Positions 58,855 through 64,000 of a stretch of 64,000 nucleotides of DNA are shown here, piece after piece. Positions within the stretch are counted from its first letter, which is position 1. Every line of letters begins with the position of its first letter. The notes under the pieces were generated by a model. The model saw nothing but the letters and a program-made list of their open reading frames with translations. It made no database searches and was not told the DNA's origin. A program made the position numbers and the translations under genes. Source of the DNA: Ceratotherium simum simum (lineage: Eukaryota > Chordata > Mammalia > Perissodactyla > Rhinocerotidae); contig NW_004454182.1 in assembly GCF_000283155.1 (NCBI RefSeq), forward strand, positions 8,047,188-8,111,187. The letters are read 5' to 3'.

Positions 58855-61800
58855 TATTTATTTATTTTTCCCCCAAAGCCCCAGTACATAGTTGTCTGTC
58901 ATAGCTGCACATCCTTCTAGTTGCTGTATGTGGGACGCGGCCTCAGCATGGCTGGAGGAGTGGTGCCTCGGTGCGCACCCGGGATCCGAACCCGGGCCGC
59001 CAGCAGCGGAGCGCACGCACTTAACCGCTAAGCCACGGGGCCGGCCCTCTGTAATGTTTTAAGTTTGCTTAGTTTGTTATATTTTTATCTAGTATTTTGT
59101 CTATTTTACCAGAATTTTCAATGTTACTGGCAAAAGTCGTTCATAATATTCTTATATTTTTAGTCTATTCTGCATTGGTACTTACATCTGCACTGAATTT
59201 GTAATTACATATGTGTCTTTATTTTTTGTTTAATCTTGCAAGAAACTTATTAGTTTTCACATTTTGGCCTTGTTGATTCTTTTTAATTTTTTCTCTTTAT
59301 TACTTCTTACCTTTTATTTTATTAAGTTTATGCTGTTGTTCATTTTCCAAGTTACTTACTTAACTCATTTGTCTTTAGCCATTCTTTTTTGTAAATAATC
59401 TTTTCAGATTCTAAATTTCCCTCTATAGATTACTTTAGCTCTATTTCACATATTTTAATATGTATTTTCAATTCCATTCAGTTCTAAGCATTTTCTAATT
59501 CCCATCATGATTTTTCCTTGAGTCGTTGGTTATTTAGAAATGTTTTTAATTTCCAAGTTATGGGTTTCTGTTAAGTGTCTTTTTGTTATTTCTAAATAAT
59601 TTGCTATGTACTCAGAGAATGTGTTGTGTGAATGAATACTTTTAAATTTGGTGAAATTCACATGGTACCTAGCATTGTCAATTTTTTTTTTTTTGCCGAG
59701 GAAGATTCACCCTGAGCTAACATCTGTTGCCCATCTTCCTCTTTTTGCGAAGAAGATCAGCCCTGAGCTAACATCTGTTGCCAATCTTCCTCTAGTTTGT
59801 ATGTGGGTCACTGCCACATCATGGCTGCTGACGAGTCGTGTAGGTCCACACTGGGGAACTGAACCTGGGCCACCAAAGTGGGGCGCCCAGAACTTAACCA
59901 CTAGGCCAGAGGGCCAGCCTCTAGCATAGTCAGTTTTTATCATTGTTTTATATGTGAATGTAAAGAGCTGCTTCTAATTATTTGAAGCATTATTCATATA
60001 TGACTATTATATCACATTTGTTAATTGCTTTTTAATTATGTCATTTAAATTTTCTGTATCATTACTGAATTTTTTTGTGGTTGTTGTATCAGTTATCAAA
60101 AGAATGCTTTTTAAAATCTTGATTTATGGTAGAAGATTTGTTTATCCTGGAAGTTCTGTCAGTTTTGCTCACATACTTTGAAGTATCTTGCTGGGTACAG
60201 ATTGGGAATTAGTCTGTCTTCCTGGGAGGAACTTTTGTCAATATGTCCTTTTTGACCTAAAGTCCATTTTTTTGTGATTTTTGGCAACCACAGTTTGCTT
60301 TTGGTTGGTGTATATCTATGTCCATCCTTTTACTTTTTAACTCCTCTCCATGTTCTGCATATCTCTTGTAAACAGCATGAAGCTGAATTTTGTTTTCTAT
60401 CCAATCTGGGTATTAAGTAATAATTTTTTTCTTTTTTTTAACGTAAAGGATTTTGGTTGATCTGAAAAACGAAGTTTGGTATCAGAAATGTCATGACCCT
60501 GTATGTAAAGCAGGAAACTTCAAATCTGACTGTGAGTTATTAATTTTTACTTTTACCACAAAGTAAAAATTAGGTACCTATATAAAATAATTTTACTGTT
60601 TCTGATTCAGGTTTTCCATTACCTGCTGAAGTATGTCTCCAGTTTCTTCTCAAAGACGTAAGTGCAGTTTTTATTTTCTTTCTCATTACTAACTAGTTCT
60701 TGGTACAACAGTATAAATGAGCTGTGAGTAGTGTCCAAATGTGTCCAGATTTCAATTTCTAGAATTAGAATTGTGTCAAAGGGTATATGCATTTTTAGTT
60801 TTGGTAGATTGCCAAACCAACACTTTGCCTTTAAAAACTTTTATTGGGGCCGGCCCTGTGGCATAGCCTTTCAGTGTGCGCCCTCCACTGCTGGCGGCCC
60901 AGGTTCAGATCCCGGATGCGCACTGACGCACCGATGCACTGCTTTTCAGGCCATGCTGTGGTGACGCTCCACATAAAGTGGAGGAAGATGGGCACAGATG
61001 TTAGCCCAGGGCCAGTCTTCCTCAGCAAAAAGAGGAGGATTGGCATGGATGTTAGCTCAGGGCTGATCTTCCTCCCTCACCAAAAATAAAACTTTATCTA
61101 CCCAAATAATTCACATTCATTGTAGGAAAAAATTAGAAAATACATAAAAAGCGAAAGGGGGCAAAAATAATCATCCTAACTCATAATTTGACCACTCAGA
61201 GATAACTGATGTAAGTATTTTGGCATATATTTTCCAGAATTTGTACCTATGTATGCTTATATGTATATATTTTAAAGTCATGGTATACATATTACTTTGC
61301 AGGCTTTTTTCCCTACTTAAACTATCACAAATATTTTCAGTAGTACATATTACCAAATTGCTCTCCATAAAAATGATAGGACATTAGGCTTCACAATTTA
61401 TGAGAGCATCTGTCACCCCAAACTTTTGCCAGCATTGCTTATTTTTACCTTTTAATCTTTACCAAAGTGGTAGGCGAAAAGTGGTATTTCAGTTGTTTTA
61501 CTTTTTTTTCTTTTTTTTTGTGAGGAGGACTAGCCCTGAGCTAACATCTGATGCCAATCCTCCCCTTTTCTCTTGAGGAATATTGGCCCTGAACTAGCAT
61601 CCGTGGCTGTCTTCCTCCACTTTATATGGGACGCCGCCACAGTATGGCCTAACATGCCCTGCCTCGGTGCACGCCCGGGATCCAAACCTGCAAACCCCGG
61701 GCCGCTGCAGCGGAGCGCACGCACCCAACTGCTTGCGCCACCGGGCTGGCCCCTACGTTTCTTAGTTAATTAATGAAGTTGAACTTTCTTCAGATTTACT

Positions 61801-64000
61801 ATTTGTATTTCTATTATGGATTACCTGTAACTGACCTCTGTCCACTTTTCTATGAGATCTTATTAATATTTTACAAGAATTTTTTGTTAACTACTCAGGT
61901 TATTTTCTAGACTTTTTAGTGTTTTCTGCCCCCTCATCTATCAGCCTTTTCCTTTATTGTGTTGTGGTTAGAGTAAAAGTTACCTGCTGCAAGCTGAACA
62001 AGGGCTTGAGTCGACCTTCTAGATAATGGTCTGGTATCTATTCAATTTGATTTAAAAAATTCTCCTGAAAAAACTCAGACATCCAAGATAGAAATGGTGG
62101 GAAGCTCATTCGTGGTCTGTGGGAGCTGTACATAAAGTAGCTGAGGGCCGGCCCCGTGGCTTGGTGGTTGAGTGAGCGTGCTCCACTGCTGGCGACCCGG
62201 GTTCGGATCCCGGGCTCGCACCGACGCGCTGCTTCTCCGGCCATGCTGAGGCCGCGTCCCACATACAGCAACTAGAAGGATGTGCAGCTATGACACACAA
62301 CTATCTACTGGGGCTTTGGGGGGAAAAAATAAATAAATAAAATCTTAAAGTAGCTGAGAGCCAGCTTCTCTGGTAACCTCCGAGGTTAAAAAAAGGGTTT
62401 TGAAATAACCAAGAACAAATTAAATTTTTAAAAATAAACTTTGCCTCTAAGAGGAGGAGGAATATGTCATCCTTGTTCGTTTGGAATGTTATTTTGGTGT
62501 TTGTGGTTTCAGTGGATTTTTAAAAGTACTTTTGGTGCTTATCTAGTAACCTCAAAAATGCCAAGTTGAAAGTACTTTTGGTGTACGGTATTGCCACTGC
62601 TTGGACATAACTTATTTTGGTTTTTTTATTTAAAGTAAAAAAATAAAAAGAACACCCATGTACCTATCACTTAGTTTTAACAATTAACATTTGTCATTTC
62701 TGCTTCATCTGTTTTTTTTTGTTTTTAGTATTTTAAACCAAATTACCACTCAGTGTTATTTGCCTGTTTTTTTATTGCAGTCTTTTAACATTATTTTAAA
62801 AAACATGCAGAAATAACCTGCAGAAATGTTGCACAAGAACAAGAAACTTTTCCCTATGCCCTTCACCTAGATTTGCCATTTGTTAACATTTGGCCACATT
62901 TGTTTTCTTCCTCTACTGTGCATATACATATTATTTTTGATGAATCTTGCAGTCATTTTGGGCTGCTATAACCAAAGGCCATAGACTGGGTGGCCTATGA
63001 ACAACAAATTTATTTCTCATGGTTCTAACATCTGGAAAGTCTAAGATCAAGGTACAGGCAGATTTGGTGTCTGGTGAGAGCCAGCTTCCTGGGTCAGAGA
63101 GAGCCGTCTTTTTACTAGCTCCTCACGTGGCACTCTCTTTTATAAGGGCACTAATCCCATTCATTAGGGCTCTACCCTCACGATCCATTCACCCTCTAAA
63201 AGCCTACCTCCTAATACCATCACATTGGGGGTTAGGATTTCAACTTATGAATTTTGGGGGGGGATACAAACACTCGGTCTATAACAAATCTCTTGAAAAG
63301 TTGCAGACATCAAAACCCTTCATCACTTGAGCATGCAGCTGAAGTATAAGGACATTCTTAAAGCTATGGTAAAATTATTAAATTCAGAAAATTTAATGTT
63401 GCTACAATATTATACACAATTGATAGTCATATTTTGACAATTCTCTCAAAACTGTTCTCTATAACATTTTTCAATTCATGTTCTTAATTTTCTAAAATAA
63501 TTAGGGAAATAAGTCTATCATATAGACATTTTGTTTGGAAATAAGTCTTGTTAATATAGCAGATATATTTTCCAGTTTGCCCTTAGCTGGACTACCCACT
63601 TTTTAAAAAATTCAGTCTACCCTTGCTCTAGCTCCATCTGTATATTTGAAAAGAATGCACCACAGAACTGCAGGCATTTCCACGTTTGGAGTTTCAAGGG
63701 TGTCTGAGCTACAATGGCAGCAGCATTTGAATTAATGAACTTATTCCCGTGGTCACTATATTGGAGACAGTATCATCCAGCATATTCATTTTAATATCTG
63801 TTGAAGAACTAGTCTGATACTACCTTAATTCAACCCAGATCGGCTATGTGGTGAAATCATCACATATTCTGACTGATAACTTGTATTTTCTTTCTATTGC
63901 ACTCTCCTGTACCCTCCCCTTTGGAACTCAAGGAAGAGGAGTTGACAACAGATGAAACAACAAACAGTGAAACCAAGAGTCCTCGTAAACCATCATCTTG
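26730..64000 (+). CDS. PRIMPOL: PrimPol primase-polymerase, residues 1-497 in twelve exons (3' end beyond window)
   Basis: DNA-directed primase and translesion polymerase of nucleus and mitochondria that reprimes stalled forks. The exons are 26730-26909, 29274-29371, 30534-30663, 34542-34689, 38944-39231, 50474-50636, 53279-53367, 55205-55294, 55372-55480, 60449-60531, 60611-60657 and 63933-64000. All joins are GT-AG and keep frame. The archaeo-eukaryotic primase core has WFYYK at 87-91, the metal-binding DLE at Asp114/Glu116 (motif I), Ser167-x-His169 (motif II), Asp280 (motif III) and Lys297. The zinc-knuckle ligands Cys419, His426, Cys446 and Cys451 are all present. Every residue lands on its human number, so there is no indel up to 475. 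Position 168 is Cys where human has Arg. Roughly the last 60 residues, with the RPA-binding motifs, lie outside. The gene appears intact. Confidence 0.96.
27320..27547 (-). mobile_element. ERE1-type SINE, short form
   Basis: Reads on the minus strand from GGCCGGCCCCGTGGC to GGGGCTTTGGGG and an (AAAT)n tail. Perfect 14-base target duplication GAGAATTGAATTTA at 27306-27319 and 27548-27561. A young insertion in PRIMPOL intron 2. Confidence 0.96.
28169..28477 (+). mobile_element. ERE SINE, composite form
   Basis: A full head and CAGCAACTAG block through GGGGCTTTGGGG are joined to two GATGTTAGCTC units and a (CA)n tail. Perfect 13-base duplication AAAATATAGGAGT at 28156-28168 and 28478-28490. Confidence 0.96.
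29274..29371 (+). CDS. PRIMPOL: PRIMPOL exon, residues 61-93
   Basis: This 98-base exon has acceptor TTATAAAG and donor GTAAGT. It encodes [20 protein letters not shown], then WFYYKS, the conserved aromatic strand of the primase fold (Trp87 to Tyr90). Human has Ala-Glu-Phe at 84-86 where this sequence has Thr-Gln-Leu. Confidence 0.96.
29912..30152 (+). mobile_element. ERE SINE, long form
   Basis: The head GGCCGGCCCGGTAGCG is followed by the AAAGTAGAGGGAGATGGGC body and a (CA)n tail. It is flanked by imperfect copies of AAAWTTATGG. It lies in PRIMPOL intron 3. Confidence 0.93.
30534..30663 (+). CDS. PRIMPOL: PRIMPOL exon with catalytic DxE
   Basis: This 130-base exon has acceptor CAATTCAG and donor GTAAAT. 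It encodes [20 protein letters not shown] followed by Asp114-Leu-Glu116, which coordinate the catalytic metals in human PrimPol. It ends MVALLIE. Confidence 0.97.
31080..31190 (-). mobile_element. MIR SINE fragment
   Basis: Antisense MIR core: AAATGAGGAAACTAAGGCCT, then CTCAAGGTCCTACAGCGAG. Confidence 0.7.
32365..32592 (+). mobile_element. Old ERE SINE, head decayed
   Basis: The tRNA-like head is hardly recognisable, but GCCATGCTGTGGCAGCGGC, ACAACTAGGATGTACAAC, CACTGGGGCTTTGGGGAG and GGCAACAGATGTTAGCTCG show an ERE of the composite type. More diverged than the other copies. Confidence 0.75.
32985..33690 (-). mobile_element. L2 LINE fragment split by another repeat
   Basis: The L2 antisense parts 32985-33075 (TAGGCACTAGGAATACAGTG) and 33480-33680 (GGAAGCCTTCTCTGAGAAAG) flank about 350 bases of a different old repeat (33080-33425). 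Confidence 0.65.
33080..33425. mobile_element. Old interspersed repeat inside L2, family unsure
   Basis: Starts GATTTAGCTGCCATAATAAA, then TGGCTTAAACAAGATAGAAA, and ends near CTGGGAAATGTGGTCTTTAT. Same general type as the element at 25265. It splits an L2 copy. Confidence 0.5.
33840..34095 (-). mobile_element. MIR SINE
   Basis: Nearly complete antisense MIR: GTGCCAGGCAGTGTGCTAAC, TTTACAACAACCCCAAAAG, ATTATCCCGTTTTGCAGCC, then AAGCCAGAACTCAAACC. A second MIR-like piece precedes it at 33720-33835. Confidence 0.85.
34542..34689 (+). CDS. PRIMPOL: PRIMPOL exon with S-x-H motif
   Basis: This 148-base exon has acceptor GTTTTAG and donor GTAAGT. It encodes [20 protein letters not shown] and then [10 protein letters not shown], giving Ser167 and His169 (nucleotide-contact motif II) with Cys at 168 instead of the human Arg. 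It ends in the first base of Gly186. Confidence 0.96.
35600..36590 (+). mobile_element. L2 LINE 3' part
   Basis: Sense L2: CATACAGCCAACTGGCTATT, then GGAGAAAGTCCGGATGTCTT, CTTTGCACTTTTTCCTGCTG, and the 3' end with TTTAATAAATATTTGCTGAATGAATG. One of the longer L2 copies here, in PRIMPOL intron 5. Confidence 0.8.
38543..38802 (-). mobile_element. ERE SINE, long form, just before PRIMPOL exon 6
   Basis: The minus strand reads GGGGCCAGCCCCGTGGCG to a T/A tail. The CTTTTTGCTGAGGATTTTGC part carries a short local duplication. Perfect 13-base target duplication TGTAATAACTCAG at 38530-38542 and 38803-38815. Confidence 0.95.
38944..39231 (+). CDS. PRIMPOL: PRIMPOL exon with Asp280
   Basis: This 288-base exon is the longest visible. 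It has acceptor TTTTCTTAG and donor GTAAGT. It encodes [11 protein letters not shown], a variable Ser/Thr-rich linker (residues about 200-255, the fastest-changing part compared with human), LSFLIVKNN and KHLFVDLG with motif III Asp280. An ERE SINE ends about 140 bases upstream. Confidence 0.96.
40530..41620 (-). mobile_element. Old L1 fragment
   Basis: Antisense L1 phrases are recognisable: the TTTATTGAAGTATAACATTG 3' part, then CCATTTGTCACAACACTATT, TGTTCCATTGTTCTGTTGATC and AATATTGAGTCTTCCAATCC. More diverged than the neighbouring L1, so an older family (L1M-type). Contains a (CA)n run at about 41377-41397. Confidence 0.8.
41377..41397. repeat. (AC)n microsatellite
   Basis: About ten uninterrupted AC units within the old L1 fragment in PRIMPOL intron 6. 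Confidence 0.9.
41630..41880 (-). mobile_element. MaLR-type LTR fragment
   Basis: Antisense to the MLT1/MST-type long terminal repeat: TTTATTTCTCACAGTTCTGG, then GGTTCTGGTGAAGGCCCTGT and CCTCACATGGCAGAGAG. Only part of the LTR remains and there are no coding parts. Confidence 0.65.
42308..42523 (-). mobile_element. ERE1-type SINE inserted in L1 3' UTR
   Basis: Short form from GGCCGGCCCTGTGGC to GGGACTTTGGGG and an A-rich tail. Perfect 14-base duplication TGCAATACAGTATT at 42294-42307 and 42524-42537. Removing it rejoins the L1 3' UTR, so it is younger than the L1. Confidence 0.96.
44247..44531 (-). mobile_element. ERE SINE inserted in L1 ORF2
   Basis: Long form with a complex (AAAT)n/(CA)n tail. 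Perfect 15-base duplication ACATATTTTATTCTT at 44232-44246 and 44532-44546. It interrupts the 3' half of L1 ORF2, so it postdates that copy. Confidence 0.96.
46290..46715. other. Foreign segment inside L1 endonuclease region
   Basis: L1-like sequence runs to TGTGTTTAAGGCCA (about 46283) and resumes at CCTTATTGATCTTCTGTC (about 46720). Intact L1s have only about six bases between these blocks. The roughly 430 bases between do not look like L1. They contain a (TG)n microsatellite and a T-run at 46693-46704. No clear target duplication and no known repeat family. Confidence 0.6.
46479..46514. repeat. (TG)n microsatellite
   Basis: About 18 TG units with one CG interruption, lying in the foreign segment within the L1. 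Confidence 0.95.
47640..48500 (-). pseudogene. L1 ORF1 remnant
   Basis: Conceptual minus-strand reading shows the ORF1 coiled-coil part near 48250-48360, a NLFEKI-like stretch near 48050, and the C-terminal [12 protein letters not shown] block near 47770 followed by LQEMLKGLL near 47660. These are marks of the L1 RNA-binding protein. Several stops are present. Confidence 0.7.
50216..50421 (+). mobile_element. ERE1-type SINE, short form, next to PRIMPOL exon 7
   Basis: Head GGGCCGGCCCCGTGGC, CAGCAACTAGAAGGATATG and GGGGCTTTGGGGG, then an (AAAT)n tail. Imperfect flanks AAGTCATTGA/AAGTCACTGA. It ends about 50 bases before the exon 7 acceptor. Confidence 0.95.
50474..50636 (+). CDS. PRIMPOL: PRIMPOL exon with Lys297
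   Basis: This 163-base exon has acceptor TTGATATAG and donor GTATAT. It encodes [20 protein letters not shown], with Arg288, Arg291 and Lys297 of the nucleotide-binding strand, and ends SSLVSNV. ERE SINEs lie on both sides: one ends about 50 bases upstream and the other starts about 130 bases downstream. Confidence 0.96.
50765..50955 (+). mobile_element. ERE SINE, long form truncated
   Basis: The head GGGGTTGGCCCAGTAGC is followed by a body with only one GATGTTAGCTC unit and an A tail. Perfect 16-base target duplication AAGAAAGTCAGTTCTT at 50749-50764 and 50956-50971. Confidence 0.95.
51815..52058 (-). mobile_element. ERE SINE, long form, inserted in a MIR
   Basis: The minus strand reads GGGGCCGGCCCTGTGGCG to an (AAAT)n tail. 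Perfect 12-base duplication TCCTTACCTTTA at 51803-51814 and 52059-52070. The flanks together form a MIR. Confidence 0.95.
52062..52205 (+). mobile_element. MIR SINE, 3' half
   Basis: Sense MIR: ACCTTTAAAATGGAAATAAT, GAGTTGTGAAGATTAAGTAA and GCAGTGCCTGGCACGTGG. Its 5' piece lies before the ERE inserted at 51815. Confidence 0.75.
52890..53219 (-). mobile_element. ERE SINE, composite form, just before PRIMPOL exon 8
   Basis: The minus strand has the short-form head and CAGCAACTAG block, then two GATGTTAGCTC units of the long form. Flanked by AGCCGTGTCTCTTT (52876-52889) and AGCCATGTCTCTTT (53220-53233). Its head lies about 60 bases from the exon 8 acceptor. Confidence 0.95.
53279..53367 (+). 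CDS. PRIMPOL: PRIMPOL exon, residues 336-366
   Basis: This 89-base exon has acceptor TTCTTCTTCAG and donor GTAATT. It encodes [20 protein letters not shown] and a variable Ser/Thr tail. The same number of codons as human is retained, although the second half is diverged. An antisense ERE ends about 60 bases before the acceptor. Confidence 0.93.
53368..55204 (+). other. PRIMPOL intron 8
   Basis: A 1.8 kb GT-AG intron. It has old L1-like sequence at 53540-53760 (minus) and 53760-54000 (plus), and a plus-strand L1 3' end at about 54930-55047. The stretch 54230-54900 holds nothing I can assign. Confidence 0.7.
54930..55047 (+). mobile_element. L1 3' end fragment
   Basis: A 5'-truncated L1 3' terminus: TATGTTGTACACCTGAAACT, then GTCAATTATACCTCAATT and an A tail. 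It lies 150 bases upstream of PRIMPOL exon 9. Confidence 0.8.
55205..55294 (+). CDS. PRIMPOL: PRIMPOL exon, residues 366-396
   Basis: This 90-base exon has acceptor CTGTTGCAG and donor GTAAAG. It encodes [20 protein letters not shown] and then VNKNGIKG. The following intron is only 77 bases. Confidence 0.95.
55372..55480 (+). CDS. PRIMPOL: PRIMPOL exon with first zinc ligands
   Basis: This 109-base exon has acceptor CATTTTAG and donor GTAAGT. It encodes [20 protein letters not shown] and then [15 protein letters not shown], with zinc ligands Cys419 and His426. Human has Pro at 405, this sequence has Leu. Confidence 0.96.
56340..57330 (-). mobile_element. Old L1 fragment
   Basis: Diverged antisense L1 phrases such as TTTCTAGTTTCTTTCCTATG, GTGGCTGTAGCTTCCTC and CCAAATGGTCATGCTAACTT. 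No open frame. Confidence 0.65.
57960..58260 (-). mobile_element. L1 3' end fragment
   Basis: Antisense copy of the same 3' UTR type as the large L1: GTGTAATTGACATATAACAT, GATCACCACAATAAGTCTAG and TTAACTATAGTCATCACACT. Confidence 0.85.
58825..59047 (-). mobile_element. ERE1-type SINE, short form
   Basis: Close to a consensus-like copy with a long poly-T (tail) at about 58821-58847. Perfect 13-base duplication TCTGTAATGTTTT at 58812-58824 and 59048-59060. Inserted in old L1-like sequence. Confidence 0.96.
59050..60430 (-). mobile_element. Degenerate L1 ORF2-like sequence
   Basis: Antisense ORF2-derived phrases are recognisable around two EREs: TTGAGTCGTTGGTTATTTAG, then CAAGTTATGGGTTTCTGTTA and CAGAGAATGTGTTGTGTGAA. 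Heavily decayed. Confidence 0.65.
59687..59920 (-). mobile_element. ERE SINE, long form
   Basis: The minus strand has a decayed head (GAGGCTGGCCCTCTGGCC) and two GATGTTAGCTCAGGG units. Flanks CTAGCATTGTCAATTTTT (59669-59686) and CTAGCATAGTCAGTTTTT (59921-59938) differ at two bases, so it is an older insertion. Confidence 0.93.
60449..60531 (+). CDS. PRIMPOL: PRIMPOL exon with second zinc ligands
   Basis: This 83-base exon has acceptor AACGTAAAG after a T-rich tract and donor GTGAGT. It encodes [20 protein letters not shown] with Cys446 and Cys451. The intron after it is only 79 bases. Confidence 0.95.
60611..60657 (+). CDS. PRIMPOL: PRIMPOL micro-exon, residues 460-475
   Basis: This 47-base exon has acceptor CTGATTCAG and donor GTAAGT. 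It encodes [15 protein letters not shown] and ends in phase 0. It is too short to be found by ORF length, but it is supported by frame, splice sites and match to the family. Confidence 0.93.
60846..61084 (+). mobile_element. ERE SINE, long form
   Basis: The head GGGGCCGGCCCTGTGGC is followed by the AAAGTGGAGGAAGATGGGC body, two GATGTTAGC units and CTTCCTCCCTCACC. It lies in PRIMPOL intron 12, about 190 bases after exon 12. Confidence 0.94.
61502..61752 (-). mobile_element. ERE SINE, long form
   Basis: The minus strand reads GGGGCCAGCCCGGTGGCG, then a doubled CCGGGGTTTGCAGGTTTGG box and a body ending in a poly-T-side tail. I see no clear target duplication. Confidence 0.93.
62146..62345 (+). 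mobile_element. ERE1-type SINE, short form
   Basis: Head GGCCGGCCCCGTGGC, CAGCAACTAGAAGGATGTGC, GGGGCTTTGGGGGG, then an (AAAT)n tail. Perfect 13-base duplication TAAAGTAGCTGAG at 62133-62145 and 62346-62358. Confidence 0.96.
62620..62940 (-). mobile_element. Old L1 3' fragment (tentative)
   Basis: CACCCATGTACCTATCACTT, then AACAATTAACATTTGTCATT and TTGTTAACATTTGGCCACA resemble antisense L1M 3' UTR. It adjoins the LTR at 62945. Confidence 0.55.
62945..63290 (-). mobile_element. MaLR-type solo LTR (MLT1/MST-like)
   Basis: Antisense features run from GGGCTGCTATAACCAAAGGC through TTTATTTCTCATGGTTCT and ATAAGGGCACTAATCCCATT to ATTGGGGGTTAGGATTTCAA and TGAATTTTGGGGGGGG. It is a nearly complete ancient LTR without internal retroviral genes. 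The subfamily is not certain. Confidence 0.8.
63933..64000 (+). CDS. PRIMPOL: PRIMPOL exon from residue 476, cut by window end
   Basis: The acceptor GAACTCAAG ends at 63932. The exon encodes [20 protein letters not shown] and runs open to the last base. This is the acidic linker before the C-terminal RPA-binding region, which lies beyond the window. Confidence 0.88.

Larger units (their letters stand above)
55481..60448 (+). other. PRIMPOL intron 10
   Basis: A 5 kb GT-AG intron. It holds old minus-strand L1 (56340-57330), an L1 3' end (57960-58260, minus), two antisense EREs (58825 and 59687) and degenerate L1 ORF2-like sequence (59050-60430). The stretch 57360-57960 is unassigned. Confidence 0.7.
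60658..63932 (+). other. PRIMPOL intron 12
   Basis: A 3.3 kb GT-AG intron with three EREs, old L1 pieces and an LTR-like element at 62945-63290. No additional coding exon is seen. Confidence 0.7.

Overview
The window is vertebrate nuclear DNA, mammalian and almost certainly from an odd-toed ungulate (horse, ass, zebra or a relative). About 21 copies of a tRNA-derived SINE with the head GGCCGGCCC-GTGGC-TAGCGGTTAAGTGC match the perissodactyl ERE family. L1, L2, MIR and retroviral-LTR-like (MaLR) repeats make up much of the remainder. There are no bacterial operons, CRISPR arrays or phage genes.

Two protein-coding genes lie head to head. CASP3 (caspase-3) is on the minus strand. Its six coding exons run from the start codon at 9282 down to the stop codon at 1150, with a candidate non-coding first exon ending at a donor at 20629. 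The spliced frame gives 277 residues, the human length, with His121 and Cys163 in place. PRIMPOL (primase-polymerase, CCDC111) is on the plus strand. Twelve coding exons are visible, from the start codon at 26730 to an exon cut by the window end at 64000. They encode residues 1-497 of a protein that is 560 residues in human. All exon joins keep frame, and every catalytic and zinc-binding residue falls on its human number.

Between the genes, at about 19.86-21.4 kb, is a GC-rich CpG island that looks like a shared bidirectional promoter. A 347-base run of N (20729-21075) hides its core. A diverged GC-rich repeat array lies inside the island, in CASP3 intron 1.

Layout: 1-1149 CASP3 3' UTR and possibly flank; 1150-9297 CASP3 coding exons and introns; 9298-20628 CASP3 intron 1 (L1, L2, MIR, ERE); 19860-21400 CpG island; about 21.3-26.7 kb PRIMPOL intron 1; 26720-64000 PRIMPOL exons and repeat-filled introns. 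PRIMPOL intron 6 (11.2 kb) carries an approximately 8 kb, nearly full-length but broken antisense L1, itself hit by two ERE copies and by a roughly 430-base non-L1 segment.

Caspase-3 is the main executioner protease of apoptosis. PrimPol restarts stalled replication forks by repriming. The two share a promoter region, but nothing in the sequence shows a functional link. I found no convincing undescribed system. The most useful observations are the hidden promoter core, the repeat array in the island, the structural classes of ERE, the foreign segment in the L1, and a few residue changes near active sites.
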